Shown piece after piece: positions 34,638-43,980 of a stretch of 64,000 bases of DNA. The stretch comes from Nisaea sediminum (GTDB lineage Bacteria > Pseudomonadota > Alphaproteobacteria > Thalassobaculales > Thalassobaculaceae). The notes beneath the pieces were generated by a model, which had not been told where the DNA came from, searched no databases, and saw only the letters and a list, made by a program, of their open reading frames with translations. Numbering within the stretch: the first letter of the stretch is position 1; each line of letters starts with the position of its first letter. Position numbers and translations under genes: made by a program. Location of the stretch: the NCBI RefSeq assembly GCF_014904705.1, contig NZ_JACZCQ010000003.1, forward strand, positions 186,001 through 250,000. Direction: 5' to 3'.

Positions 34638-34741
34638 AGGAAAATCTCCATTTTTATTGTGCGGATTCTTCTTGAAATCACGGTAACAGAATCGCATCAA
34701 CATCTGAACAAATTCTTTCAATCACTTGGTTTTCATGCATT

Positions 34742-35107
34742 TTGTCCAAAATGACGAAACAATCACAAGCAAAACCGTTGATTTCCGGTGTGATTTGGCC
34801 GGCTTTCATCGCCGTTTCCATTCTATGGATCGGTGCATTTGCCTGGCTGTTTCTCGATCGATGGTCTGAGGACCTCGCACCCGTCGAGCGAACCTACATG
34901 CTCCAGGAACAAACCTGCAAGGCCGCCTACAGGGAAACGGAGGCACGCGACCGCTGCATCCTGATCATGGAGCTCGATCGCTTCCAGAGCCGCAGCATCA
35001 TGATCGCCAACCGTGTCCTTGCCTGCGCGAGCCTTCCCTTGATCGGTTTCGGCATTCTCGTCTATCTGGGACGCCGCCGAACCGGCAGGAAGGGACAGAG
35101 GACGTGA
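34742..35107 (+). CDS. Uncharacterised small membrane protein with two helices
   Basis: Protein of up to 121 residues with membrane segments near residues 14-36 and 88-107 and a charged middle part holding two cysteines (QTCKAAY, RCILIMEL). TTG 34742 or ATG 34751 may be the start. Family not recognised. Its stop overlaps the next start by 4 nt (GTGA), so it is coupled to the HD hydrolase. Confidence 0.6.
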   Translation: MSKMTKQSQAKPLISGVIWPAFIAVSILWIGAFAWLFLDRWSEDLAPVERTYMLQEQTCKAAYRETEARDRCILIMELDRFQSRSIMIANRVLACASLPLIGFGILVYLGRRRTGRKGQRT

Positions 35108-35709
35108 CGCACGCGAAAACCGCCACCGGAGCGAGGGCATGGCAGCGCATGCTCAGCGGCCGCAGGCTCGACCTGCTCGACCCTTCCCCGCTCGACGTGG
35201 AGATCGAGGATATCGCGCACGGTCTCTCCCGGGTGGCGCGCTGGAACGGACAGACCGAGGGCCGCTGGCCCTATTCCGTCGCCGAACATTCGATCCTGGT
35301 CGAGAAACTGGTTCACAGGCTAGATCCCGACCTGGCGCTGAAATGGCGCCTGGCGACCTTGCTGCACGATGCCCCGGAATATGTCGTCGGCGACATGATC
35401 ACCCCGTTCAAGGCAGTCATCGGCCCGGACTATAAAGAGGTCGAGAAGCGGCTCGAGGGCGCCGTGCATGTGAGGTTCGGCCTACCGGCGAAACTGCCCG
35501 CGGAGATCACCTCAAAGATCAAGCGCGCGGACAGGATCGCGGCTTACCTCGAAGCAACGCAACTCGCCGGATTCTCGAAACCCGAAGCGGATAAAATATT
35601 CGGAAAGCCGAAAACGGGCATGGACGTGATCATCGAGCCGATGTCGCCGACAGCGGCGAAACAGGCTTATCTCAAGCGATTTCGGATTCTGGGTGGATCG
35701 TCGCGCTGA
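35104..35709 (+). CDS. HD domain phosphohydrolase (YfbR-like)
   Basis: HD-superfamily hydrolase of 201 residues. VAEHSILV (His), TLLHDAPEY (HD pair), GDMITPFK and KRADRIAAYLEA (final Asp) are the metal-site motifs, matching the 5'-deoxynucleotidase YfbR group or related HD proteins. It likely dephosphorylates deoxynucleoside monophosphates; the substrate is inference. Starts on GTG 35104 overlapping the membrane protein gene. Confidence 0.82.
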   Translation: MTHAKTATGARAWQRMLSGRRLDLLDPSPLDVEIEDIAHGLSRVARWNGQTEGRWPYSVAEHSILVEKLVHRLDPDLALKWRLATLLHDAPEYVVGDMITPFKAVIGPDYKEVEKRLEGAVHVRFGLPAKLPAEITSKIKRADRIAAYLEATQLAGFSKPEADKIFGKPKTGMDVIIEPMSPTAAKQAYLKRFRILGGSSR

Positions 35710-35835
35710 AATCGACCGCCGGTATCAGCCGACATACGCCCGGGTGACACAACTGGATTCCCGGTTCCCGATCCTGCAATATCCGAAACTTAGACAGGGT
35801 GGCATAGATATTGTCGGTTCACCCGGGAGCGCGGA

Positions 35836-37026
35836 ATGTTGGCGGAGAGCAGAGGTGGTGGTGCGCAGGATAAAAGGCGCAAGCTTTCGCCGATCCTGGA
35901 CCAAATCATTTATGGACCGCCGAGCGTTACCTGGAACGTCCTCGGCATCACGCTCGATCAGGAACACGGACAGAAATTCTTCGAGATCCCGAGCCTCAAC
36001 CGCGTCATCATTTTCAAGTACCCGAACTTCAAGGTCGAGGTCTCCGACAAGACCAAGATCGACTTCAGCGGCAAGGACGCCGCCCTCTCCGACGAGCGTC
36101 CGGTCGAGACCGCCATCTACATCCCGAACAACGAGGAATTCCCGCAGGACGGCGGCTATGCGGTCTATCTGCGTCAGAAGGATTCCGAGGAGCTGCTGCA
36201 GCGCTATGTCGGAATCGCGCACGGCGATATGACCGAGGCAATGACCCGCGACTTCAGACGCCTGTCTCTGATAGACGACCTGCCGTCGCTCGATCCCTTC
36301 CTACTGAAGGCCGCCCTCGAACGCGAAAAGCTCTCCTATAACCCCGCCTATCTGCAGATGAAGGAGGGCGAGGAAGAGAACATAAAATCAGTGATCCGCG
36401 ACAAGGTGCGCCCGATCGTCAACAAGGCCCTCGGAGCGGACGAGACTGACAGCGCAAAGACAAAGCGTTTCATCGACGCGATCTGGGATCCGACGATCCC
36501 GGAAGCCGCCCTCTTCATCGAGGCTTTCAAGATCGACAACAAGGAAGTCGCGAACGTCTTCAGCGCCTGGAAGGGCGTCTCCTTCTATCAGTACCAGTTC
36601 GAGGAAAACAAACCGCAGATCGCCGAAGTCATCGGATGGATAAAATCCGAGCACTCGCTGCCAATAGATCACCGGGAGCACCGAGCTTTTCTCGAACAGC
36701 AAAAAATGTTCAAAGAGCGTGTACTGAAAAAGATTCTGAACGTGGTCGGGAACATTAACCAGATATTCAAGGATTTCGAATCATGCTACCGGAAGTTTAT
36801 TGAAGAAGGGGACCCGGTCGCATTTCGGAACTTCCTGATCACATCGCACTACCGGTACTGGTTGCTTGGCTATTGCTGCACCTCATTGATGCACACCCGG
36901 AATATCTTCGACCGGGCGCGGAGCGAAAGCGTCAGGGGCGCGCTGAGGTTCGACCAGCTGAACGACATGCTCGCGAACATGGATGCAACCGTGAGCAGCA
37001 AGGCGGGCGGTGCTAAGGATTTGTGA
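35836..37026 (+). CDS. Uncharacterised protein A of a three-gene cluster, 396 aa
   Basis: Soluble protein of unknown family. ATG 35836 has GGGAGCGCGGA upstream. The N-terminal half is mixed alpha/beta (VTWNVLGITLDQEHGQKFF, RVIIFKYPNFKVEV, QDGGYAVYLRQ); the C-terminal half is helical (FKERVLKKILNVVGNINQIF, LITSHYRYWLLGYCC). No catalytic motif or signal peptide is visible. The next two genes are also unknown, run in the same direction, and have similar composition, so the three may act together. The gap to gene B is 135 bp. Confidence 0.7.
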   Translation: MLAESRGGGAQDKRRKLSPILDQIIYGPPSVTWNVLGITLDQEHGQKFFEIPSLNRVIIFKYPNFKVEVSDKTKIDFSGKDAALSDERPVETAIYIPNNEEFPQDGGYAVYLRQKDSEELLQRYVGIAHGDMTEAMTRDFRRLSLIDDLPSLDPFLLKAALEREKLSYNPAYLQMKEGEEENIKSVIRDKVRPIVNKALGADETDSAKTKRFIDAIWDPTIPEAALFIEAFKIDNKEVANVFSAWKGVSFYQYQFEENKPQIAEVIGWIKSEHSLPIDHREHRAFLEQQKMFKERVLKKILNVVGNINQIFKDFESCYRKFIEEGDPVAFRNFLITSHYRYWLLGYCCTSLMHTRNIFDRARSESVRGALRFDQLNDMLANMDATVSSKAGGAKDL

Positions 37027-37161
37027 TTTTCCGAATCTCCTTGCCGCAAACCGTTAACATTCTGAAATTCCGTTGAAAACGCGATATTTTTCCGGCCAAA
37101 TGCGGGCTGAAGAGACATTGGTCGCGCGAACGGCAGAACTGGGCAGACGGACCCCGAAAGT

Positions 37162-38280
37162 ATGGCGAACCAATCAACCACAGCGACCCATTTCTGGCCC
37201 GCGAGCTTCGCCGAGCGGGGCGTGGCGGTCCCGTTCACCACGCCGAGCGTGGCCATGGCGCGTGTGCGGAACGGCGAGCGCGGACGCCTCGAGATGGTTA
37301 TTTCAGGGCTCTCCGGCGGCCGTGGGGTCTATGTCATCGGCTGGAACGGCGTCCCGGAGACCTTCAAGCTGACGGTCTATGACCGCGTGCTGCACGAGAA
37401 CATCGGCGATATAGAGACCGTCACACCCGATGCGGTGCGGGACGCGGTAATCCGCGCCTCGGTCACCGGTCTCGCCGGCGAGGATGCCGCGGCGGCCGCT
37501 TACCAGGCGTGCACCCGCTCCACGGAAGATCAGCTGCGTATCAGCCTCGCCCTCACCGGCCATGTGGTGAAGGCGGTGCTCGACACCGACCTCGATCTCA
37601 GCCTGGCGGCCCTCAGCCTTCCGGCGGGACAGCAGAAGGTGCAAGGCCTGCTTGGCCGCATTTCCCGGATGCTGAACGTCGCCCCCGATACGCTGTCCCA
37701 GGCGATGACCGAATGGGGCGACCTTCTGGAACTGCTCGGCGTCCCGCGGCATCAACCGGCCGGACGTTTGCGGAAGATCTTCGCGGACGCGGACCATTTC
37801 CGCAGCTCCTTCAAGGACTGGATGCGGACCAGCGAGTTGCCGGAGGACCATCCGGCCGGCCTGGTGATAGAGGTCCTCGAGGAAACCTACCTCTATTGGC
37901 AGGCCGCGTTCGACGATATCGACGCCTTCGCGAACAATCCTGCCGGAACGCTGCAGAACTGGCCGCGCCACAAGCTGGATCTCGAGCGGCTCAGCGCGCG
38001 TGTTCCCTGGCTCGAAGACGGCTGGCCGGTGATCTTCGCGATCTGGGAAAATGCCCTCCGCGCGGGCCGGGAGGAGCAACTGTCGGCAGTATCGACTATC
38101 CTGTCCGGACTGCCCCTGCTCCCGCGCGATGAAGTGGACAAGGACAGCCACGCCCGATGGCTGGATTTCGCGAAACGTCTCGGGCTGGCGGCATCCCGCA
38201 ACGAGGTGCGCGGACAGAGCAATATCGACCTGCAGAGCATGCTCAGGCAGGAAAAGGTCCTGGCAAGGAGCTTCGGATAA
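37162..38280 (+). CDS. Uncharacterised protein B of a three-gene cluster, 372 aa
   Basis: Unknown family, soluble. N-terminal beta-rich domain about residues 15-80 (FAERGVAVPFTTPSVAMARVR, GLSGGRGVYVIGWNGVPE), then a long helical region with LLGRISRMLNVAPDTLSQAM and WGDLLELLGVP. It ends four bases before the ATG of gene C, so the two are co-transcribed. No enzymatic motif seen. A start at ATG 37162 follows GGACCCCGAAAGT, a weak RBS. Confidence 0.7.
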   Translation: MANQSTTATHFWPASFAERGVAVPFTTPSVAMARVRNGERGRLEMVISGLSGGRGVYVIGWNGVPETFKLTVYDRVLHENIGDIETVTPDAVRDAVIRASVTGLAGEDAAAAAYQACTRSTEDQLRISLALTGHVVKAVLDTDLDLSLAALSLPAGQQKVQGLLGRISRMLNVAPDTLSQAMTEWGDLLELLGVPRHQPAGRLRKIFADADHFRSSFKDWMRTSELPEDHPAGLVIEVLEETYLYWQAAFDDIDAFANNPAGTLQNWPRHKLDLERLSARVPWLEDGWPVIFAIWENALRAGREEQLSAVSTILSGLPLLPRDEVDKDSHARWLDFAKRLGLAASRNEVRGQSNIDLQSMLRQEKVLARSFG

Positions 38281-38284
38281 GCGA

Positions 38285-39682
38285 ATGAGTTCAGATTCGG
38301 ACCGCACCCCGATCAATCTCGGCGATCTCGAAGGACAACTCTTCCGGATTCCCGAGGCCGATCTCACAAATCTCGTGGCCGAGCTCGAGAAACGCGCGCT
38401 CGACCGCAAGAAGGCGCCGGCCGTCGCCCAGGTCATGGCGAAGCTGCGCCCCCGGCTCGCCATTATGAAACCGGAACGGCAGGCGACCCTGGTCCGGTTC
38501 TTCGCCGAACCGTTCGCCGATCTGCTCTATACCTCCGGAGAGCCGCGCAAGGCGGTCGGACGGATCCCGCGCAGCACCATCGTCCCCTGCTACAAGCTGT
38601 TCCTCGAACATGCGGATCCCTCCCGGGTTCAGCGCTATCAGGACGATCTCGAGGAGATCGAGAAGGACAACGATACCGCGCTGATCGAACTCGGCACCGG
38701 TTTCTGGCGCTATGCCGCCGGCCGGCTTCGCGAGGTTCTCGCCGCGGCGGAGCGCGACAAGACCAGGAAACGGGCCCTGATCGAGAGTCTTGGCGATGAA
38801 ACCGTTTTTGCGGCGCTGATCGAAATGGTCGGCGTCCTCGAGGTCGCCGTGCCGGTGATGGAGCTGCGCAAGGCGCTGCCGTCGGCCGGCCTCAGCCAGG
38901 TGACGAACGTGCATCTGGAACATATCTGCACGGCGCTCAACACCGTGCACCGCCAGCGTCCGGCCAATACCCAGTTCGTCGTCTTCGTCATCCTCGCGCG
39001 GCTGCATAACCCGTCGATGATCGTCGAGATCATGCAGCGCGCCCAGGAAGCCGGAACGGTGGCCGACGTGTCCGGGATCACCGAGATCGCGAACCAGGCC
39101 ATCGTCAGCCAGACCGAGGAGAAGATCCGCGGCCTGGAGGAGAAAATCCACAACTCGACCAGCGGCCAGGACCTGGCACTGCAGACGGAAAAATTCGTCA
39201 AGGACATCCTCGGTGCCGCCCGCGCCGTCAGCGGCTCCGGCTCGCGCATGCAAAACCGGCAGGTGCAGCGCACCAAGAGCGAGATGGCGGATCTGGTCCG
39301 CCGCGAGATGCTGGAGGCCGTGGACGGACAGGTCGCGTCCAGCCTTTCGTCCCTCGGCGATCCGGACAACGGCAGCGACCCGGTCGAAGCGCAAAAGGCC
39401 GTCGAGGACCGGATCGTTTCGCTGATGATCACCGACCGCTTCGCCGAGGAGCTTGGCCTCGAGCGCGACGTGAATAAGCGGCTTGCGGAGCTGGAGCACA
39501 ATATCGGCGCGCAGACCGAGGCCCTGCTGAGCAAGATCCGGAGCCGGAATTCCTCGGCACTCGATCCGGGCGACGCACAGCGTCAGCTCTACACCCAGGT
39601 CCGCATGACGGAACTCCTGCTCGGCCCGGAAAAGGCCAATCAGCTCCGGCTTGAAGGCCTCAAGCTCCTGCAGGAGGCCTGA
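38285..39682 (+). CDS. Uncharacterised protein C of a three-gene cluster, 465 aa
   Basis: Unknown family, soluble and mostly helical. Residues 20-230 are a helical domain (RPRLAIMKPERQATLVRFF, YKLFLEHADPSRVQRYQ); residues 280-320 and 330-440 predict coiled coil (KIRGLEEKIHNSTSG, LAELEHNIGAQTEALL). Starts 4 bp after gene B. Similar proteins could form a structural or motility-associated assembly, but nothing shows it. Native codon use. Confidence 0.7.
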   Translation: MSSDSDRTPINLGDLEGQLFRIPEADLTNLVAELEKRALDRKKAPAVAQVMAKLRPRLAIMKPERQATLVRFFAEPFADLLYTSGEPRKAVGRIPRSTIVPCYKLFLEHADPSRVQRYQDDLEEIEKDNDTALIELGTGFWRYAAGRLREVLAAAERDKTRKRALIESLGDETVFAALIEMVGVLEVAVPVMELRKALPSAGLSQVTNVHLEHICTALNTVHRQRPANTQFVVFVILARLHNPSMIVEIMQRAQEAGTVADVSGITEIANQAIVSQTEEKIRGLEEKIHNSTSGQDLALQTEKFVKDILGAARAVSGSGSRMQNRQVQRTKSEMADLVRREMLEAVDGQVASSLSSLGDPDNGSDPVEAQKAVEDRIVSLMITDRFAEELGLERDVNKRLAELEHNIGAQTEALLSKIRSRNSSALDPGDAQRQLYTQVRMTELLLGPEKANQLRLEGLKLLQEA

Positions 39683-39694
39683 GGCCCGGGCCCG

Positions 39695-40927
39695 CTATTC
39701 CGCCGGCGCGGGCTGCCGCTCGATGGCGTGCTCGCGGATCGGCCAGTGCACCAGACCGGCGAAGACCGAGAGCGCGATCGAGATGTACCAGATCCCGTTA
39801 TAGGAGCCGGTCTCGTCGAAGATCCGCCCGCCGAGCCAGACGCCGAGGAACGAGCCGATCTGGTGGCTGAAGAAGACGATGCCGAACAGCATGCTCATGT
39901 AGCGCATCCCGAAGATCTGCCCGACCAGCCCCGAGGTCAGCGGCACGGTGCTGAGCCAGAGCAGGCCCATGGCGCCGGCGAAGGCATAGATCATCAGCTC
40001 GCTCGGCGGCATCAGCAGCATGACGACGATGACCACGCCGCGGCCGAAATAGAGCATGCTGAGCAGGTACTTCCGCGAGAACTTGCCCCCAAGCACGCCG
40101 GCGCTGTAGGAGCCGATGACGTTGAAGAGGCCGACCAGCGCCAGCGCGTTGGCGCCGACGGCGGCGGTGAGGCCGAGATCGGTCGCGTAGGCCGGCATGT
40201 GCACGGCGATGAAGGCGACCTGGAAGCCGCAGACGAAGAAGCCACCGGTCAGCAGCCAGTAGCTCTTGTAGCTCAAGGCCTCCTTCAGCGCCTGGCCGAC
40301 GCTCTGGTCCGCCGGCACCGGATTGCTCTTGGTCCCGGGAATGGTCCAGAAGGCGAAGGCGAGCGGGATCATCACCAGCGAGCCGAGGCCCATATAAAGC
40401 GCCGCCGTCTTCCAGCCGAAAGCGGTGACGAGGCCACCCGCAACCGGAACCAGGAGGAACTGGCCGAGCGAGCCCGAGGCCCCGACGACACCGAGCGCCC
40501 AGGAGCGCCGCTCGGGCGGGAACAGCTGGCCGACGGCGCTGAGAATGATGCCGAAGGAGGTGCCGGAGAGACCGGCGCCGACCAGCGCGCCCGCGCTCAG
40601 ATGCAGCATGCCGGCGGAGGAGGAATAGGCGATCAGCACGGTGCCCGCGGCATAGACCAGCGCGCCGCCGCAGATCGCCCGGAACGGTCCGTAGCGGTCC
40701 GAAATGGCGCCCGCGAAGGGCTGGGTCGCGCCCCAGATCAGGTTCTGGATGGCGAGCGAGAAGGCAAAGACCTCGCGCCCGACACCGAGCTCGGCGGTGA
40801 TCGGCGGCAGGAAGATGCCGAACCCGGAGCGGATGCCGAACGAGAGCGCGCCGATGATCCCGCCGCAGAACAGCGCGATATAGGCAAGCCGCATGTTGTA
40901 GTCCCGGCCGTCGCTTGCACCTGACAT
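39695..40927 (-). CDS. MFS transporter (OFA/ACS-like)
   Basis: Twelve-helix major facilitator of 410 residues. Visible are GFGIFLPPITAELGVGREVF, a feature of oxalate/formate antiporter-like carriers, SDRYGPFRAICGGALVYA (loop 2-3), and GRIFDETGSYNGIWYI near the end. The substrate is unknown, likely an organic anion. Convergent with gene C (12 bp) and divergent from ilvE (207-bp gap, no clear promoter recognised). Confidence 0.87.
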   Translation of the reverse strand: MSGASDGRDYNMRLAYIALFCGGIIGALSFGIRSGFGIFLPPITAELGVGREVFAFSLAIQNLIWGATQPFAGAISDRYGPFRAICGGALVYAAGTVLIAYSSSAGMLHLSAGALVGAGLSGTSFGIILSAVGQLFPPERRSWALGVVGASGSLGQFLLVPVAGGLVTAFGWKTAALYMGLGSLVMIPLAFAFWTIPGTKSNPVPADQSVGQALKEALSYKSYWLLTGGFFVCGFQVAFIAVHMPAYATDLGLTAAVGANALALVGLFNVIGSYSAGVLGGKFSRKYLLSMLYFGRGVVIVVMLLMPPSELMIYAFAGAMGLLWLSTVPLTSGLVGQIFGMRYMSMLFGIVFFSHQIGSFLGVWLGGRIFDETGSYNGIWYISIALSVFAGLVHWPIREHAIERQPAPAE

Positions 40928-41134
40928 TCCGTCTCGTCCTTCTTTTCAGGGGTGCCGGAGAGGCGCTTGTAGCTGGTCCGGCAACGCTCTAGGCTCGGAA
41001 TATGGCACCGGGCGGCTTGGCCGACAAACGCCGGATTGTCATCAGAACAATTCAGGGGGTCAGACTACCAATGGGCGTGCGGCGCCCGCCGGCAGCCCGA
41101 CCCCACCCAACGGACAGAGGAAAGGGACGCGGCA

Positions 41135-42076
41135 ATGTCGACGCCGAAATATGCCGTCATCGACGGCGAGATCGTGGAATGGGACAACGCGACGGTGCAT
41201 GTCGCCTCGGCGGCCTTCAAGTTCGGCACCACCGTGTTCGAGGGTCTGCGCGCCTACTGGAACGAGCAGGACGAGGATTTCCACCTCTTCCGCATGGAAG
41301 AACATATGGAGCGGCTCGACTTCTCGCAGCGCTTCATGCGCTTCGACGGCGCGATCTCGGCGGATCTCGTGACCGAGAAGACGCTGGAGCTGATCCGCGC
41401 CAACAAGTTCGCCGGCACCAACCTGCACATCATGACCTCCTGCTATGTCGCCGGCATGGGCGGCCCCGGCGCCTGCGGCCCGGTCGGCCTCGCCATCACC
41501 GCGCTGGAACGCCCGCGCTCGGAGAACGTGCTGAAGGGTATCAGCGCCCAGGTCAGCTCCTGGATGCGGGTGCCGGACAACGCCATGCCGATGCGCGTGA
41601 AGTGCAACGCCAACTACAATAACGGCCGCCTCGCCACCGTGCAGGCGACCGCCGACGGCTACGACACCGCGATCTTCCTCAACAGCCGCGGCAAGGTCTC
41701 CGAGGGCCCGGGCATGTGCTTCTTCATGGTGCGCGGCGGCCAGGTCATCACCCCCGATACCTCGAACGACATTCTGGAAAGCATCACCCGCGACACCGTC
41801 CTGCAGCTCGCCCGCGAGGCCGGCTACGAGACCGTCGAGCGGTCCGTCGACCGCAGCGAGCTCGCCGCCGCCGACGAGGCCTTCTTCTGCGGCACCGCCT
41901 GGGAGGTCACGCCGATCCTCTCGATCGACCGCCTGCCGCTCGGCACCGGGACCATCGGCCCGGTGACCAAGAAGCTGCAGCAGAGCTATATCGATGTCTG
42001 CGAGGGCCGGACCACGGATCACGCCGAATGGCGGATGCCGGTCTACAAGGGCGCGGCCGCCAAGGCGGCGGAGTAA
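41135..42076 (+). CDS. ilvE: Branched-chain amino acid aminotransferase (class IV PLP)
   Basis: PLP enzyme of 313 residues interconverting branched-chain 2-oxo acids and amino acids. FKFGTTVFEGLRAYW is the N-terminal signature, MRVKCNANY contains the Schiff-base lysine, and EAGYETVERSVDRSEL with FCGTAWEVTPI follow as usual. In the phosphate-binding segment KVSEGPGMCFFMV the usual Asn after EGxG is replaced, a variant also seen in some BCAT-like groups. ATG 41135 has AGGAAAGGGA upstream. A terminator-like hairpin follows at 42095. Confidence 0.88.
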   Translation: MSTPKYAVIDGEIVEWDNATVHVASAAFKFGTTVFEGLRAYWNEQDEDFHLFRMEEHMERLDFSQRFMRFDGAISADLVTEKTLELIRANKFAGTNLHIMTSCYVAGMGGPGACGPVGLAITALERPRSENVLKGISAQVSSWMRVPDNAMPMRVKCNANYNNGRLATVQATADGYDTAIFLNSRGKVSEGPGMCFFMVRGGQVITPDTSNDILESITRDTVLQLAREAGYETVERSVDRSELAAADEAFFCGTAWEVTPILSIDRLPLGTGTIGPVTKKLQQSYIDVCEGRTTDHAEWRMPVYKGAAAKAAE

Positions 42077-42094
42077 CCGCCCTCACCTTTCGTA

Positions 42095-42122
42095 CGCCGC
42101 GCCGGGACGTCTTGGCGCGGCG
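42095..42122 (+). terminator. Terminator-like hairpin after ilvE
   Basis: Perfect 9-bp stem, CGCCGCGCC (42095-42103) and GGCGCGGCG (42114-42122), with a 10-nt loop. No strong T-run follows on the plus strand. It lies between ilvE and tRNA-Leu. Confidence 0.5.
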
Positions 42123-42160
42123 GCGAAGTTCCTGTAGCTAGAGGTGCTTAACGCCCGGTC

Positions 42161-42245
42161 GGCCCCGTGGCGGAACTGGTAGACGCACGCGACTTAAAAT
42201 CGCGAGTCTTCGGACGTGAGGGTTCGAGTCCCTCCGGGGCCACCA
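42161..42245 (+). tRNA. tRNA-Leu (anticodon UAA), CCA encoded
   Basis: 85-nt gene with all tRNA elements: acceptor stem GGCCCCG/CGGGGCC, anticodon stem CGCGA/TCGCG around the loop CTTAAAA (anticodon TAA at 42195-42197), a long class II variable arm, T arm GGTTCGAGTCC, and the encoded 3' CCA. An AT-rich insert starts directly behind it, consistent with use of the tRNA 3' end as an integration site. Confidence 0.95.
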
Positions 42246-42445
42246 GTGCTGCAATGAACCCTCAATGTTCCTTGATTTTCATAAATTTCCGTTCAATCTC
42301 TAATACATGACGGATAAATTTGAATCTGTGAAACTTGGCGTCTTTTTAGACAGATCGGACTCACGCTAGCGCGTGCAAGAAAATCAACACTCAAGAGAGA
42401 CACTGACTTCGAGTAGCCCCGAAACCCAAATAGCGTATTAATGTA
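42246..42445. other. AT-rich non-coding leader of the tRNA-linked insert
   Basis: About 200 bp between tRNA-Leu and the AT-rich ORF, markedly richer in A and T than the flanks. It holds a short perfect palindrome CACGC-TAGC-GCGTG (about 42372-42385). I see no direct repeat of the tRNA 3' end here. Confidence 0.5.
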
Positions 42446-43306
42446 TTGAGACTTATCTTGTCAGAACGGCCGGAAAATTTAGAAAAAATAACCCTCAAGT
42501 GGATGTGGGAACATATTTCCTTAAAAGGTTGGGGGGTAATTTTCTCATTATTCATCACAACCTTTGCAATGGGATCGGCCTTCACGGAGATCGAGTCGAT
42601 ATCGAAGATGTTTGATAATTTGACGCAAAACGACATAGCGCAATCAAATACAATAAAGATAGAAAAGTATGAAAATGAATTAATAAAATTAAAAAGTAAG
42701 AATGAAAAACTTAGCGATTCCATCGACGATTTATCTAAAAATAACACACGAAACCAAAGCATAATCGAACAACAAGAAAAGATAATTTCATCCTTAAAAA
42801 AGGATCTCACAGAAAGCAAAATAGAAATCAACAATAAAACAAAAGAAATCGAAAAAATTGCAAAAATAACGTCCGAAAAAGAAAACGAATACAAAAACAC
42901 AATAAAATCTCAGTTAAAAACAATAAAATCTTTAGAAAACGATATAATCACAAGCGCAATAAAAAATCAAGAAACTATAAAATCAACGAACATCATGCCT
43001 CCAAAATTAATTAAAACACCCCAAATCACAGCCAAACAAATTCAATCTGCGGTAGATAGAATGAATTCATTCGATGTGGATGATTTTCTAATTTACAACA
43101 TACCAAAACTTGAAAATGGAATAGAGTGCAATGATCTTGCTTCTATGCTTTCAAACGCTATGGAAACCGACTCCGCTAAAGTTGTTACAAGAGTTTCTAA
43201 GTACATTCGACGACCTCTTAGTCATGACTGCATTGATCAACTTTCAGCAACCATGATGTCAACTGACGTATCGAAGGCTATTACCGTTCTATTAGAGAAC
43301 AATTGA
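42446..43306 (+). CDS. AT-rich membrane-anchored coiled-coil protein (acquired)
   Basis: Protein of up to 286 residues. One membrane helix near residues 27-45 (GWGVIFSLFITTFAMG), then a long Lys/Glu-rich coiled coil (about 65-185), then a small C-terminal globular part (about 200-286) ending VSKAITVLLENN with a possible cysteine-containing helix. Codon use is heavily A-ending, unlike the GC-rich surroundings, so it was acquired recently. TTG 42446 and ATG 42503 are both possible starts. I do not recognise a family. Membrane anchor plus coiled coil is compatible with a phage-defence or envelope sensor function, which is speculation. Confidence 0.6.
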   Translation: MRLILSERPENLEKITLKWMWEHISLKGWGVIFSLFITTFAMGSAFTEIESISKMFDNLTQNDIAQSNTIKIEKYENELIKLKSKNEKLSDSIDDLSKNNTRNQSIIEQQEKIISSLKKDLTESKIEINNKTKEIEKIAKITSEKENEYKNTIKSQLKTIKSLENDIITSAIKNQETIKSTNIMPPKLIKTPQITAKQIQSAVDRMNSFDVDDFLIYNIPKLENGIECNDLASMLSNAMETDSAKVVTRVSKYIRRPLSHDCIDQLSATMMSTDVSKAITVLLENN

Positions 43307-43379
43307 TCCGCTTTAATTCCTCAAACTGAGAAGAATGAATTATAAACGCGATGTCATCCCCCCTCCAGATTATCTGCCA

Positions 43380-43937
43380 TTATCTGGCAACCTGACGGAG
43401 AAAATAATTGGCCCCATCGCAGCTCGTTATCAGGACGCCTTCGCCAAAATAATCGAACCCCTTCCCGTCTAGCCTATCGCTGCCGAGGCAAAAGAAAATC
43501 GCATCCTCTTCCGCAACCTCTGGCCGGTCCGCCTCGGCGCATTTCAGCTCCAGCATCAGTCTTTCGGGATAGAAATCCGGCGCCTTGCGGAGGCCGGCGG
43601 TCTTCAGATCGTTCGAAAACAGGAAGCGCTCGCCGAAAAATCCGGCGACGTTGTCGACCAGTTCCGCCTCGTAGCGGTCGACGCGACAGCGATAGCCGAA
43701 CAGGTCCATATGAGCGTTGCCGATCTCAATCCGGCGCCCGACGAACTTTCCGACCTCTTCCGGGCCGACGGCGCTGATGCCCGCGAAATCGATTTCCGCG
43801 ATTTCCCAGAGTCCGTGGATCTCCGGCGGCACGAAGGCGAGAGGCTTGTCCTCGTCCGCCAGTGTGGGCAGCGTCCGGATCAGGCACAGCAGAATGACGA
43901 GTCCCACCAGCGCGGGGCGTTCGATGAAACGTTTCAT
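43380..43937 (-). CDS. Uncharacterised secreted protein
   Basis: Exported protein of 185 residues; the signal peptide MKRFIERPALVGLVILLC ends near TLADE. The mature region has PPEIHGLWEIAEIDF, GRRIEIGNAHMDLFGYRCRVDRYEAEL and a Cys-containing C-terminal half (LELKCAEADR, AIFFCLGSDR, LITSCDGANYFL), suggesting disulphides. Beta-rich, lipocalin-like layout. Family not recognised. It marks the return to normal base composition behind the tRNA-linked insert. Confidence 0.65.
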   Translation of the reverse strand: MKRFIERPALVGLVILLCLIRTLPTLADEDKPLAFVPPEIHGLWEIAEIDFAGISAVGPEEVGKFVGRRIEIGNAHMDLFGYRCRVDRYEAELVDNVAGFFGERFLFSNDLKTAGLRKAPDFYPERLMLELKCAEADRPEVAEEDAIFFCLGSDRLDGKGFDYFGEGVLITSCDGANYFLRQVAR

Positions 43938-43980
43938 GCCCACATGATAGCGGCCAGATAACGCCGGGAGAAAGATGGCC

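Noticed and set aside
43350-43395. Possible attR of tRNA-Leu and ATTATCTG tandem repeat
   Set aside because: Only a short CCCTCC match to the tRNA 3' end; too short to claim. The ATTATCTGSC pair is two 10-bp units and may be chance.
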